This document shows, in pieces, positions 34,470 to 43,749 of a stretch of 57,747 nt of DNA. How positions within the stretch are numbered: position 1 is the first letter of the stretch; each line of letters starts with the position of its first letter. A program made the position numbers and the translations under genes. Source of the stretch: Domibacillus antri (GTDB taxonomy: Bacteria > Bacillota > Bacilli > Bacillales > Domibacillaceae); assembly GCF_001936625.1 (NCBI RefSeq), contig NZ_MSDU01000031.1:1-57747 (forward strand). The letters are read 5' to 3'. The notes under the pieces were generated by a model that worked only from the letters and a program-made list of their open reading frames with translations, made no database searches and was not told where the DNA came from.

Positions 34470-34515
34470 TTTGTCTGAAGCCCTTCACATGCTGATCGGC
34501 TTCAGACAAGCTTTA
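34470..34515 (+). terminator. hairpin after the TAXI receptor gene
   Basis: TTGTCTGAAGCC pairs with GGCTTCAGACAA. Only a weak T stretch follows, so termination may be partial and could let through transcription into the EamA genes. Confidence 0.6.
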
Positions 34516-34573
34516 TAAATGTAATGACAGATCAGGGCGTTTTACATAGTTTCTTAACAGAAGGAGGGGAAGG

Positions 34574-35512
34574 ATGAAAAAACTGCAAAATAATGCCTAT
34601 ATTCTATTGATTTTCAGTACTTTATTTTGGGGTGGAAATGCCGTAGCGGGAAAATATTTAGCAGGCTCAATTCCGCCAGTGACCATTTCATTTATCCGTT
34701 TGGCGATTTCTTTATTGATCGTATTGCCGTTTATCTTTCCTTTATTAAAAAGGGAAGCATCCGCAGCGCGAAAAAATGTAAAGGTATTATTCATTTTGTC
34801 GATTACAGGTGTAATCGGCTATAATTTATTAAGTTACTGGGCGCTGAATTACACCACTGCGATCAACAGCAGTTTGCTGAACAGCACAAGTCCGCTGTTC
34901 ATCTTTTTATTATCGTACCTCTTGATCGGTGAAAAAATAACCTGGAAATATACATTATCTATTATTCTTTCTATGACAGGCGTTATGATTGTGATTACAC
35001 GGGGTTCAATTGAACGGCTTCTTTCTCTCCAATTTAATGCGGGGGATCTGATTATGCTGCTTGCCGTCACGATGTGGGCTTTTTATTCTATCCTGGTAAG
35101 GGATGCATCAAAAAAAATGTCTTCTCTCGGCATTTTTGGCTATAGCCTTTTAATTGGTTTTATTTTAATGATTCCGGCTTCCATTATTGAATTATCCTTC
35201 GTTCCAATGGACAGGATTGGATTAACAGAATGGACTGCACTTTTTTATTTAGGTATTTTTCCTTCCATTTGTTCTTTCTTATTATGGAATCGTGCCGTTG
35301 CTTTAATCGGCCCATCAAGGTCATCTATTTTTATGAACTTAACACCTGTTTTTGGCGCGTTGATTGCCTTCTTTGTTTTGGGAGAAAGAATCACCGTTCC
35401 GCAAATCATTGGCGGTGCTTTGGTCTTCATCGGCGTTCTTTATTCATCTTTAAAGAGAAAGGAATTTACGCCGAAAAACATTATGGTTGAAAATCAGGTG
35501 AATTCGAAGTAA
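34574..35512 (+). CDS. EamA/DMT-family transporter 1
   Basis: 312 residues with 10 predicted helices in two EamA repeats (residues 8-140 and 150-290); typical motifs FWGGNAVAGKYLAGSIPPVTISFIR at the start and LTPVFGALIAFFVLGERIT near the end. Likely exporter or importer of a small metabolite. GGAGGGGAAGG ribosome site. Lies between TAXI-TRAP and regulator genes, so possibly linked to aromatic-acid transport. Confidence 0.85.
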   Translation: MKKLQNNAYILLIFSTLFWGGNAVAGKYLAGSIPPVTISFIRLAISLLIVLPFIFPLLKREASAARKNVKVLFILSITGVIGYNLLSYWALNYTTAINSSLLNSTSPLFIFLLSYLLIGEKITWKYTLSIILSMTGVMIVITRGSIERLLSLQFNAGDLIMLLAVTMWAFYSILVRDASKKMSSLGIFGYSLLIGFILMIPASIIELSFVPMDRIGLTEWTALFYLGIFPSICSFLLWNRAVALIGPSRSSIFMNLTPVFGALIAFFVLGERITVPQIIGGALVFIGVLYSSLKRKEFTPKNIMVENQVNSK

Positions 35513-35553
35513 TCCATTGTTTTATTAATATAGAAGAGAAAGGAGAATGAAAG

Positions 35554-36495
35554 ATGGGAGAAATGCTGGCGCTGCTGTCAATGGTGTTGTTTTCTGCCAA
35601 TATTATATTGACAAAAGTAGCAATTGCCCGATTGGATTTAAATCTGGGGTTTCTTATCTCAGTAGGTGTGAATGTTTTATTTGCTTTTTTTCTTTTTTTC
35701 ATTCAAGTTCTCTTTTTTGAAGCGGGAGATTTAGCCTGGCATACGAAAGGCTTTTTTTTATTTTTGCTGGCCGGATTATTTGGCACCTATTTAGGAAGAT
35801 GGTTTTTCTTTGAAACAATAGCGAAGCTGGGGCCAACAAGAGCCAGTGCCTTTCAGGTGACAAACCCGATATTCACAACGATCATTGCCTGGATATTCCT
35901 CAACGAGCAATTAAGTGCAGGAGACTTATCTTCTATTGTACTGATCCTTTTTGGCTTATTTCTGGTCTCATACATTCCACAGCGTTCGCTGAAAAAGGAA
36001 ATAACACAACGAAATAAAATGTTACGCTTTCAAACCTTTCCCGACTTATCACTTAAAGGACTGGTTCAATCAGGTGTCCTTGTCGCGCTGCTTAGTTCGT
36101 TTTCTTATGCGATTGGCAATGTGATTAGAGGGGCCGCTATTATTAACTGGGACCAGCCTATTTTAGGAGGAGCACTCGGCGCGCTGCTTGGCTTTATACT
36201 GCATGCGGCTTCAAGCAAGAATAAACGTCATTTTTGGCGCCAGGTAAAAGCCGCTGACAGAAGCGGTGTATGGATGTACGTAATTAGTGGAATTATCACT
36301 ATTTCCGCTCAAATTTCTGTTATTGCCTCTATGCGCTATATTCCTATTTCTGTCGCCAATCTTATTACACTGTCTACACCGATTCTCGTAACGCCGGTCA
36401 GTTATTTCCTTTTTAAAAACCAAGAGGGGATTACTTTTAAAACATTAATGGGAATCGCTTTCGTGTTGAGTGGATTAGTCATTATTGTCTTATAA
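35554..36495 (+). CDS. EamA/DMT-family transporter 2
   Basis: 313 residues, again two EamA repeats and 10 helices. Signatures: GTYLGRWFFFETIAKLGPTRASAF, PIFTTIIAWIFLNEQLSAGD, and PILVTPVSYFLFKNQEGITF. It follows transporter 1 by 41 bases with AAAGGAG, so the two are probably co-transcribed. They are too different to be a recent duplication. Substrate unknown. Confidence 0.83.
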   Translation: MGEMLALLSMVLFSANIILTKVAIARLDLNLGFLISVGVNVLFAFFLFFIQVLFFEAGDLAWHTKGFFLFLLAGLFGTYLGRWFFFETIAKLGPTRASAFQVTNPIFTTIIAWIFLNEQLSAGDLSSIVLILFGLFLVSYIPQRSLKKEITQRNKMLRFQTFPDLSLKGLVQSGVLVALLSSFSYAIGNVIRGAAIINWDQPILGGALGALLGFILHAASSKNKRHFWRQVKAADRSGVWMYVISGIITISAQISVIASMRYIPISVANLITLSTPILVTPVSYFLFKNQEGITFKTLMGIAFVLSGLVIIVL

Positions 36496-36552
36496 AGCAG
36501 TTTCATAAGCAAATTACTGTATGCAGAATGCCGTTTCATGTAAAATGTTTTA

Positions 36553-36585
36553 TATAGAGGACTATAGTTCTTTAATGAGCAACCA
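36553..36585 (-). promoter_or_regulatory. island operator O5 (diverged), before iclR gene 1
   Basis: Minus-strand reading keeps GGTTGCTCAT, AAAGAACTA and CTATA; 22 of 33 positions match O4. It lies 18-50 bases before the iclR start, where binding would interfere with its transcription. Confidence 0.5.
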
Positions 36586-36603
36586 ATGGAGGGGAGGGGC
36601 ATT

Positions 36604-37386
36604 ATGGGGAACGAAATCAATCAAAACTACCTGCTTTCTTCTGTGAAGAATGCACTTCTGATTATGCGCAGCTTTACGATTGATGAGCCCGAAAAAAAAG
36701 TAACCGATTTAGCTAATTCATTGAATTTAGGGAAAAGTACCGTCAGCCGTTTATTGTCTACGCTGGCCAGTGAAGGTTTTGTCGTAAAAAACCCTGAAAC
36801 AAATAAATATCGCTTAGGCTTGACGATTTTGAATTTAAATACGATTGTGACCACCAATCTTGAAATTAATCGGGAATCACAGCCTATTTTGAAAGAACTG
36901 GTAAATGATATAGGGGAAACAGCACATGTTGCTGTTTTGGAAGAGAATGAAGTTGTTTATTTGTATAAAGTCGATTGTAAGCATCCGGTGCAAATTTTAA
37001 CCCATATCGGGAAAAGGAATCCGGTTCATGCGACCAGTTCGGGGAAAGTTCTTTTAGCACATCAATCAGAGGATACGATTCGTAAGTACATAGAGAACGG
37101 TTTGTACGGCTACAAAGCCAATACTATTACGGACCCGGATAAGCTGCGGGATACGTTAAACCTCGTCAAAAAACAAGGATATGCGACCAGCTCGGAGGAA
37201 CTTCTTGAAAGCGTCGCCTCTGTAGCAGCGCCAATACGTGATTATACAGGTAAAGTGGTATACTCCGTTTCCGTTACGGGACCTGTGCATCGTATGAATC
37301 CAAAAAACCCCGCGCTGATTAACAGAGTCATAAAAGCGGCAAAGGAAATTTCTGAAAACCTGGGCTGCTGGAATTATGACCGTTGA
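36604..37386 (+). CDS. IclR-family regulator 1
   Basis: 260 residues from the ATG at 36604 (GGAGGGGAGGGG upstream). N-terminal winged helix-turn-helix (LSSVKNALLIMRSFTIDEPEKKVTDLANSLNLGKSTVSRLLSTLASEGFV, quoted in part: KSTVSRLLSTLASEGFV is the recognition helix region) and C-terminal IclR effector domain (residues 85-255, GNPVHATSSGKVLLA-like). A close paralogue of regulator 2 at 43750. It lies at the far end of the pra operon, convergent with praA, and likely controls part of the island. Confidence 0.92.
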   Translation: MGNEINQNYLLSSVKNALLIMRSFTIDEPEKKVTDLANSLNLGKSTVSRLLSTLASEGFVVKNPETNKYRLGLTILNLNTIVTTNLEINRESQPILKELVNDIGETAHVAVLEENEVVYLYKVDCKHPVQILTHIGKRNPVHATSSGKVLLAHQSEDTIRKYIENGLYGYKANTITDPDKLRDTLNLVKKQGYATSSEELLESVASVAAPIRDYTGKVVYSVSVTGPVHRMNPKNPALINRVIKAAKEISENLGCWNYDR

Positions 37387-37407
37387 AGAATGAATTCATC
37401 AAGCACT

Positions 37408-37455
37408 AAAAAAACGTTACCGCCCTTCTAAAGAAGGAAGCGGTAACGTTTTTTA
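37408..37455. terminator. bidirectional terminator between iclR 1 and praA
   Basis: AAAAAACGTTACCGC pairs with GCGGTAACGTTTTTT; A and T tracts on both sides. Confidence 0.92.
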
Positions 37456-37459
37456 TCTA

Positions 37460-38272
37460 TTATATGGCTTGTTTTTGCTCGAAGGTAATCACAGCGTTCC
37501 AGCTTCCGGAAGACTGTCCGGCAGCTCCAATCGTCGCTTCATCGTTTTGATCGATCATGCCGAGCAGCATAGCCAGATGGCGTCCGCCTGATTCTACACC
37601 TGCAAGACGGGCATATTGCGGCAGCATATTGTAAGCAGAATCATAGTCTTTATTGGCAATGAACTGTAAAAATTCTTTATCCAATGCGTGTTCAGAGAAA
37701 GTTGGCTTATTTTCACGGCCTCTCACAAGGTTGTGGGAAAGAGCGCCGCTGGAAACAAATACGATGTTTTTCGGACTTTCATCCAATACCTTTTTAATCG
37801 TTTTGCCCCATTCATATGTTTCCTGTAAAGATGCAGCAAGCGTAACCGATAAATTAATGACCGGAATATCTTCATCCGGAACAAGATAGCGCAATGGAAC
37901 AACACTTCCGTAGTCCCAAACATAGTATGGATCATTAACGGAAACCGCTTTAATGCCGCTTTGCTCTCCCGCTGCCACGAGTTGTGCGGCAAGATCCGCA
38001 TCTCCCGGCCAGAAGTAAGGGACGTCTTTAATTAAATCAGGACATTCAAATGCAGTCAGCACTCCTTTATGCTCCGGTGTTGCATCCACGTAATGAAAGA
38101 AGGTAGACGGCCAATGACAGGAAACAAGCACGATGACGTCGGGTTTCAGCGATTTGATTTTATTCGCTGTTTTTTTCATGTCCTCCACCATTTCCTGCTG
38201 GAAGCTTGGTGCATTTTCTTCATGACAGATGCTTGGCACATGTGGTGCCAGCATGCTAAATAAAATCGGCAT
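37460..38272 (-). CDS. praA: class III extradiol dioxygenase, probable protocatechuate 2,3-dioxygenase
   Basis: 270 residues, LigB-type extradiol ring-cleavage enzyme using non-haem Fe(II). Metal-ligand candidates are His11 (LAPHVPS), His53 (VSCHWP) and a Glu in GVESGGRH near residue 237; the catalytic His is in SSGALSHNL. Last gene of the seven-gene minus-strand operon. The companion genes (semialdehyde dehydrogenase, tautomerase, decarboxylases) match the pra set of Paenibacillus JJ-1b, so it probably opens protocatechuate at the 2,3 bond to 5-carboxy-2-hydroxymuconate 6-semialdehyde. Other catecholic substrates are possible. Confidence 0.8.
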   Translation of the reverse strand: MPILFSMLAPHVPSICHEENAPSFQQEMVEDMKKTANKIKSLKPDVIVLVSCHWPSTFFHYVDATPEHKGVLTAFECPDLIKDVPYFWPGDADLAAQLVAAGEQSGIKAVSVNDPYYVWDYGSVVPLRYLVPDEDIPVINLSVTLAASLQETYEWGKTIKKVLDESPKNIVFVSSGALSHNLVRGRENKPTFSEHALDKEFLQFIANKDYDSAYNMLPQYARLAGVESGGRHLAMLLGMIDQNDEATIGAAGQSSGSWNAVITFEQKQAI

Positions 38273-38292
38273 TTTTATCCCTCCTGAGCAAA

Positions 38293-38487
38293 TTATTTAT
38301 TGACTATTTTCGACATCGGGACACCAGCCCGGCCCCAATGCGTTTTTGGGATTTCCGTTACAACCACACGAACGGATTCGTGTGGTGCTTCAAGTGTGGC
38401 GGCAACGGTATCAGTCATATTTTTAATTAGATCTTCCACTTTCTCGGGCGGTCTGCCTTCGAGAATTTGTATATTCACAATCGGCAT
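38293..38487 (-). CDS. praC: 4-oxalocrotonate tautomerase
   Basis: 64 residues including Met. After Met removal Pro1 (PIVNIQILEGR) is the catalytic base, with Arg11 present; the C-terminal half carries the VVVTEIPKTHWGRAGVP motif, where Trp50-like and Arg39-like positions are occupied. Converts 2-hydroxymuconate (enol) to the 2-oxo form. Strong AAAGGAG site; between praD and praA. Confidence 0.92.
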   Translation of the reverse strand: MPIVNIQILEGRPPEKVEDLIKNMTDTVAATLEAPHESVRVVVTEIPKTHWGRAGVPMSKIVNK

Positions 38488-38500
38488 TGTTTTTTCTCCT

Positions 38501-39286
38501 TTATGCTTCTACTTTAAATGTAACATCTTGAAAACCATCGAATTTGCCGATTACTTGATCTCCTTCGGCAAGCATGACAGCTCCGGTAATTCCACCGGAT
38601 AAAATGACGTCACCTTCACGAATTTTTTCACCTTTTTTGGAGAGCATATTCGCAAGCATCGCAATGGAATTAGCAGGGTGTCCCAATACGGCAGCACCTG
38701 CACCAAGCTCTTTGATCTCCCCATTAATGGACATCGTGACACCAACTAAATCAAGATCAAGAGCGGTAGGTTTTTTTAATGAATTTCCTAAAACAACTCT
38801 GGATGTCGACGCGTTATCTGCAACAACATCCGGAAGTGTAAAGTTGAAGTTTTCATAACGGCTGTCGATGATTTCAAGAGCCGGCACGACATATTCCGTC
38901 GCTGCAAGCACTTGGGCACCGGTAATACCAGGGCCTTCGATATCTTTTCCGATCACAAATGCAATTTCAGCTTCCACTTTTGGATGGATAAGGTCACGCA
39001 AATGGACTGTTCCGCCATCCTCGATCAGCATATAATCAAAAACGTATCCATAAATAGGCTCATCCACATTCATCTGCGTCATTTTTGCCCGGCTTGTGAG
39101 GCCCATTTTCGGGCCAATGATTTTTCGTCCTTCTGCTTGCTTGATTTTGACAATTTCTTCTTGAACAAGATATCCTTCTTCGACGGTAAGATCATTTTTG
39201 AGTGTTGCTGTCACTCTTGGTGTTTCATACTTTTCTATTTCGGCTTTCACGAGGTATTCAGCTATTTCTTTATACGTTGCTGGCAT
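38501..39286 (-). CDS. praD: 4-oxalocrotonate (2-oxo-3-hexenedioate) decarboxylase
   Basis: 261 residues of the hydratase/decarboxylase family. The signatures GLTSRAKMTQMNVDEPIYG and VDSRYENFNF with ADNASTSR are those of the decarboxylase branch (DmpH/XylI) rather than the hydratase. Mg2+ ligands are in [10 protein letters not shown] (E106, E108). It acts in complex with the hydratase in known meta-pathways. Also carries GAGAAVLGHPANSIAML. Located between the aldolase and the tautomerase. Confidence 0.9.
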   Translation of the reverse strand: MPATYKEIAEYLVKAEIEKYETPRVTATLKNDLTVEEGYLVQEEIVKIKQAEGRKIIGPKMGLTSRAKMTQMNVDEPIYGYVFDYMLIEDGGTVHLRDLIHPKVEAEIAFVIGKDIEGPGITGAQVLAATEYVVPALEIIDSRYENFNFTLPDVVADNASTSRVVLGNSLKKPTALDLDLVGVTMSINGEIKELGAGAAVLGHPANSIAMLANMLSKKGEKIREGDVILSGGITGAVMLAEGDQVIGKFDGFQDVTFKVEA

Positions 39287-39297
39287 AATGGCTCCTC

Positions 39298-40326
39298 CTA
39301 TTTAGCAATCAAGCTGTTCTTTTGTTTGGCAAGTTCGGCTGCGACATCAAAAATCATATCTTCCTGTCCGCCGACCACTTTTTGTTTTCCGAGTTCAATC
39401 AAAATGTCACGTGAATCAACTCCAAATTGCTGAGCAGCCCGCTCGGAGTGGAGTAAAAAGCTTGAATATACGCCTGCATAGCCGAGCACGAGAGATCCTT
39501 TTGTGATCTCCTGCGGTTTTTCTAAGATCGGTGCCACCAAATCTTCGGCAATATCCATCATTTTATAAAGGTCAATTCCTGTTTGAATGCCCATGCGTTC
39601 AAGAACCGCGACAAGCACTTCTGTTTGTGTGTTGCCTGCTCCGGCTCCGAGACAGCGGATACTGCCATCAATCCGGTCGGCGCCTTCTTGAATAGCGGCA
39701 AGTGTATTCGCCATCGCAAGTGATAAGTTGTTGTGGGCGTGGAAGCCAATATTCACAGATAACTCACTTTTCAGTCTGCGGATACGTTCTGCTGTTTCAT
39801 GAGGAAGCAATGCACCGGCTGAATCCACAATGTAGACTGTATCGGCGCCGTAGCTTTCCATTAATTTCGCCTGCTCTGTCAGTTTTTCCGGAGACGCCAT
39901 ATGAGACATCATCAGAAAACCGACTGTTTCCATTCCTAATTCTTTTGCACGTGAAATATGCTGCGGCGCAACGTCTGCTTCGGTCACATGAGTAGCCACA
40001 CGAGCCATTTTCGCTCCCAGTGAGGCTGCTTCATTTAGATCGCTCACCGTACCGATTCCAGGGATCAGCAATACAGCGATTTTCGCTTGATCAACAGCTG
40101 AAACAGCCGCTTCAATAAGCTCCATTTCATTTGTTTTGGATAATCCATATTGGAGAGAGGACCCGCCTAGGCCGTCCCCATGTGACACTTCAATGTAAGG
40201 AACACCGGCTTTATCCAGCGCGCCGGCAACAGAGGCAACCTGCTCTGTCGTATATTGATGACGAATCGCGTGGCTTCCATCACGCAGCGCCACTTCGGTA
40301 ATCGTTACTTTTTTATTTGTCTCCAT
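39298..40326 (-). CDS. praF: 4-hydroxy-2-oxovalerate aldolase
   Basis: 342 residues, DmpG/MhpE type. HMG-like TIM barrel with LRDGSHAIRHQYT (catalytic Arg16, metal Asp17, His20), the metal pair GFHAHNNLSLAMAN and a C-terminal communication domain. It splits 4-hydroxy-2-oxovalerate to pyruvate and acetaldehyde, channelled to the partner PraG. It is 25 bases downstream of praG. Confidence 0.96.
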   Translation of the reverse strand: METNKKVTITEVALRDGSHAIRHQYTTEQVASVAGALDKAGVPYIEVSHGDGLGGSSLQYGLSKTNEMELIEAAVSAVDQAKIAVLLIPGIGTVSDLNEAASLGAKMARVATHVTEADVAPQHISRAKELGMETVGFLMMSHMASPEKLTEQAKLMESYGADTVYIVDSAGALLPHETAERIRRLKSELSVNIGFHAHNNLSLAMANTLAAIQEGADRIDGSIRCLGAGAGNTQTEVLVAVLERMGIQTGIDLYKMMDIAEDLVAPILEKPQEITKGSLVLGYAGVYSSFLLHSERAAQQFGVDSRDILIELGKQKVVGGQEDMIFDVAAELAKQKNSLIAK

Positions 40327-40351
40327 TGTATTCTCTCCTTTCTATTTGTCG

Positions 40352-41233
40352 TTACACAATGGCCTTAATTTTATGTTTCGCTAATTCTTCTGCTACTTTT
40401 ACTGCAGCAGCCGTCATAATATCGAGATTACCAGAGTAAGCAGGCAAGTAGTCACCCGCACCTTCCACTTCAATGAAAACGGTTACCTTGTTATCCTCGA
40501 AAATTGGTTCCTGTTTCAAACGATAACCCGGCACATACGATTGGACTTCTTTTTCCATCTTTTTAATGGAGCGGATAATATCATCTTTTTTTACATTATT
40601 TCCATCTACCAGTGCATGAACCGTATCACGCATCATAATAGGGGGTTCAGCGGGATTTAAAATGATAATGGCTTTTCCTTTTTCTGCTCCGCCGATTTTT
40701 TCGATTCCGCCTGCCGTTGTTTTTGTAAATTCATCGATATTTGCACGCGTTCCAGGACCCGCACTGTCACTTGAAATGGTAGCAACAATTTCTGCGTAAG
40801 TTACGGATTGAACACGGTCAATGGCATGTACCATAGGAATCGTCGCCTGTCCGCCGCATGTAATTAAATTGATATTGTCTGCCTGCAAATGTTCCGTTAT
40901 ATTAACCGGCGGCACAACGAGAGGACCCACTGCAGCAGGTGTAAGATCCAATACTTGTTTGCCCGCAGCTTTCAATTTTTTCGCATGGCGGATATGTGCT
41001 TTCGCGGAAGTCGCATCAAAAACAATGTCCGCAAGTTCCGGGCGCTCCAAAAATCCGTCAATGCCGTTATCAATTGTTTCATAACCGAGTGCTCTTGCTT
41101 TTCTCAATCCATCGGAGTTCGGATCGATACCGATGACCGTTGTCAGTTCGAGTACCTCAGAACGTCCCAGCTTGATCATTAAGTCCGTTCCGATATTACC
41201 GGAACCGAGTACAGCAACTTTTATTTTATCCAT
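40352..41233 (-). CDS. praG: acetaldehyde dehydrogenase (acylating)
   Basis: 293 residues from the ATG at 41233 (AAAGGGGTTTC upstream; the longer frame would overlap praE). DmpF/MhpF family: [13 protein letters not shown] coenzyme site, catalytic Cys in [14 protein letters not shown] (near residue 129). Produces acetyl-CoA from acetaldehyde, CoA and NAD+, in a complex with PraF. Confidence 0.96.
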   Translation of the reverse strand: MDKIKVAVLGSGNIGTDLMIKLGRSEVLELTTVIGIDPNSDGLRKARALGYETIDNGIDGFLERPELADIVFDATSAKAHIRHAKKLKAAGKQVLDLTPAAVGPLVVPPVNITEHLQADNINLITCGGQATIPMVHAIDRVQSVTYAEIVATISSDSAGPGTRANIDEFTKTTAGGIEKIGGAEKGKAIIILNPAEPPIMMRDTVHALVDGNNVKKDDIIRSIKKMEKEVQSYVPGYRLKQEPIFEDNKVTVFIEVEGAGDYLPAYSGNLDIMTAAAVKVAEELAKHKIKAIV

Positions 41234-41246
41234 AAAGAAACCCCTT

Positions 41247-42026
41247 TCATTCTGTGAAATGAACACTTACTTGTCCAATATGAGCAAATCTAGCAGTGAA
41301 TACATCGCCGGCTTTCGCGTCAATCGCCGCTGAGAGGGCGCCTGACAAAATAACTTCTCCGGCTTCAAGCGCGATATCAAATTCCGCCAGTTTATTGGCA
41401 AGCCATGCGACACAGGATACAGGATTGCCCAGTGCTGCGGCGCCAACTCCTGTGTTGACAACTTCTCCATTTTTCTCAAATACGACGCCAATCATCTCAA
41501 GGTCGATTTCCGCCGGATCTGCCGGTTTTCCGCCGAGAATATAAAGTCCTGAAGAAGCGTTGTCGGCGACCGTATCTGCCAGTTTAATTTTCCAATCGCG
41601 GATGCGGCTGTCCACAACTTCCAGTGATGGAACGATATATTCTGTTGCTTTGATGACATCAATCGGCGTGATGCCCGGACCTTTAAGCGTTTTCTTTAAT
41701 ACGAAGGCAATTTCCGCTTCTACCTTTGGCTGAAGCAGCCGCTGGACTGAAATGGCCCCGCCGTTCTCGACAACCATATCATCGAGAAGGTGACCATAAT
41801 CCGGCTCATCTACACCAAGAAGATTCTGCATCGCTTTTGATGTAAGGCCAATTTTTTTGCCGGTTATTTTCCGTCCGGCTTTCACTTTTTCAGCAATCGT
41901 TTCAAGCTGTACGTAATAAGCATTTTTTACATCAAAATCATTGATCACTTCTGTAAGAGGGTTTGTGCCGTTTCTTGTTTCTTCAGCTTCTAATAGAAGG
42001 TTTGAATATTCTTTAATTTGTGTCAT
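41247..42026 (-). CDS. praE: 2-hydroxypenta-2,4-dienoate hydratase (2-keto-4-pentenoate hydratase)
   Basis: 259 residues from the ATG at 42026 (AAAGGATGG upstream). Hydratase branch of the family (DmpE/MhpD): [35 protein letters not shown] metal ligands, [22 protein letters not shown]. Adds water to give 4-hydroxy-2-oxovalerate. It differs from praD at the substrate-pocket signatures, so the two are not duplicates in function. Confidence 0.93.
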   Translation of the reverse strand: MTQIKEYSNLLLEAEETRNGTNPLTEVINDFDVKNAYYVQLETIAEKVKAGRKITGKKIGLTSKAMQNLLGVDEPDYGHLLDDMVVENGGAISVQRLLQPKVEAEIAFVLKKTLKGPGITPIDVIKATEYIVPSLEVVDSRIRDWKIKLADTVADNASSGLYILGGKPADPAEIDLEMIGVVFEKNGEVVNTGVGAAALGNPVSCVAWLANKLAEFDIALEAGEVILSGALSAAIDAKAGDVFTARFAHIGQVSVHFTE

Positions 42027-42042
42027 TGGATGACCATCCTTT

Positions 42043-43539
42043 TTACAATTTAATCGTAATATTTGACAGTTCAGAATAGAAATCAAGGCTGTGCATGCCG
42101 CCAGTTCGGCCGATTCCGCTGTGTTTCATGCCGCCAAATGGTGTGCGCAGGTCACGCAGGAACCATGTATTTACCCAGACAATTCCAGCTTCTACTGCGT
42201 GGGAAACGCGGTGGGCACGACGCAGATCATTCGTCCAGATGGTAGCGCTTAAACCATAATGCGTGTCGTTTGCCTGAGCGATGACTTCTTCTTCTGTATC
42301 AAACGGCAGGACCGTTACGACCGGGCCGAAAATTTCTTCTCTTACACATCTTGAATTTCGGTCAAGTCCCGTTAAAATCGTCGGCTCAAGGAAGTAGCCT
42401 TTTTCTAAGCCTTCCGGACGGCCTCCGCCAGTTAAAATATTGGCGCCGTCTTCACGGGCAATATCAATGTAGCTGTTTACGCGATCATAGTGCTCTTTGC
42501 CGACAAGTGCGCCGACATTTGTCTCTGATTCAAGAGGATGGCCCACTTTTAATTTGCGTGTCTCTTCTGTGAATTTCTCAAGGAATTTTTCATAGGCTGG
42601 ACGCTCGACATAAATACGGGAGCCGCATAAGCATACTTCACCTTGATTGATAAAGCTTGAGCGGATCGTTGTTTCCACGACTTCATCCAAATTCGCATCC
42701 GCAAAAATAATATTCGGGTTTTTACCGCCCAATTCAAATGATAATTTTTTCAAGGAAGGAGCAGAGGCCTTCATGATAGCTGAGCCTGTGCCCGGCTCTC
42801 CAATAAATGAAATCGCATCAACATCCGGATGCTCTGAAATCGCACCGCCGGCTGAGTTTGGCCCGAATCCGTGAACAAGGTTCACAACGCCGTCCGGAAC
42901 GCCCGCTTCTTTACAAATTTCCATCAATACTGTCGCTGTCATTGGTGTCCATTCTGCTGGTTTAATAACCGCTGTATTTCCCATGCCGAGACAAGGCGCC
43001 AGCTTCCATGTTAAAAGAAGGAGAGGTAAATTCCACGGTTTAATAATGCCGACAACACCAACCGGGCGTCGGTATGAGTAATGAATCGCCTGATCATCCT
43101 GCTGCTGCGCTTCATTATTGATTGAAATAATATAATCGGCAAAGAAATGAAAATTGTACGCCGCACGTGGAACATCAATTTTGTTGGCAAGAGAAAGCGG
43201 CTTTCCTGTGTCATAGGATTCTAAATGAGCCAGTTCGTCTTGTCGTTCCAAAATCAAATCGCCGATTCGACGAAGAATTTTTGAACGCTCCGTTAACGTC
43301 ATTTTTTTCCACGGACCGTCAAGCGCCCGCCGTGCTGCCGCAACTGCAAGATCCACTTCTTCTTTTCCGCCTTCTGCAACAGTGCCCAACACTTCTTCTG
43401 TAGCCGGGTTAATGTTTTCAAATGTTTTTTTATTAAGCGAGTTGGTGAATTGTCCATTAATAAAATGCAAGCAATTAATTGGCTCTGTTCTTCCTGTACC
43501 TGTTGTTGAACCGTTATTTTTCAATGAAGGTGTTGACAC
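42043..43539 (-). CDS. praB: 2-hydroxymuconate-6-semialdehyde dehydrogenase
   Basis: 498 residues, aldehyde dehydrogenase superfamily. GTG start with AAGGATGGG upstream. Catalytic Cys in INQGEVCLCGSR, general base Glu in FELGGKNPN, coenzyme motif SFIGEPGTGSAIM, and PWNLPLLLLTWKLAPCL with N. Closest in pattern to DmpC/XylG. First gene of the operon praB-E-G-F-D-C-A, whose order matches praBEGFDC of Paenibacillus JJ-1b with praA moved to the end. Its promoter carries operator O3. Confidence 0.93.
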   Translation of the reverse strand: MSTPSLKNNGSTTGTGRTEPINCLHFINGQFTNSLNKKTFENINPATEEVLGTVAEGGKEEVDLAVAAARRALDGPWKKMTLTERSKILRRIGDLILERQDELAHLESYDTGKPLSLANKIDVPRAAYNFHFFADYIISINNEAQQQDDQAIHYSYRRPVGVVGIIKPWNLPLLLLTWKLAPCLGMGNTAVIKPAEWTPMTATVLMEICKEAGVPDGVVNLVHGFGPNSAGGAISEHPDVDAISFIGEPGTGSAIMKASAPSLKKLSFELGGKNPNIIFADANLDEVVETTIRSSFINQGEVCLCGSRIYVERPAYEKFLEKFTEETRKLKVGHPLESETNVGALVGKEHYDRVNSYIDIAREDGANILTGGGRPEGLEKGYFLEPTILTGLDRNSRCVREEIFGPVVTVLPFDTEEEVIAQANDTHYGLSATIWTNDLRRAHRVSHAVEAGIVWVNTWFLRDLRTPFGGMKHSGIGRTGGMHSLDFYSELSNITIKL

Positions 43540-43604
43540 GTTTATCCCATCCTTTATTCTGAATTTTTCAACTTCTTAATCTATGTTAATCAATAAAATT
43601 TCGC

Positions 43605-43637
43605 TATACAACACTCAAGTTCTTCTATGTGCAACAA
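43605..43637 (-). promoter_or_regulatory. island operator O3 with overlapping -35, for the pra operon
   Basis: Minus strand TTGTTGCACATA, AAGAAC, GTTGTATA. -35 TTGTAT within the site and TAACAT after 17 bases. Lies between divergent praB and iclR 2. Confidence 0.78.
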
Positions 43638-43749
43638 ATGACAAAAAAATAAAATATTCAATATTTTCTTTTCATCATCCGTTGAATTTGATATATTTTC
43701 TCCCATAAACGTTTGAAAATTGCTGAATGTGAAACTAGGGGGTGAAAAA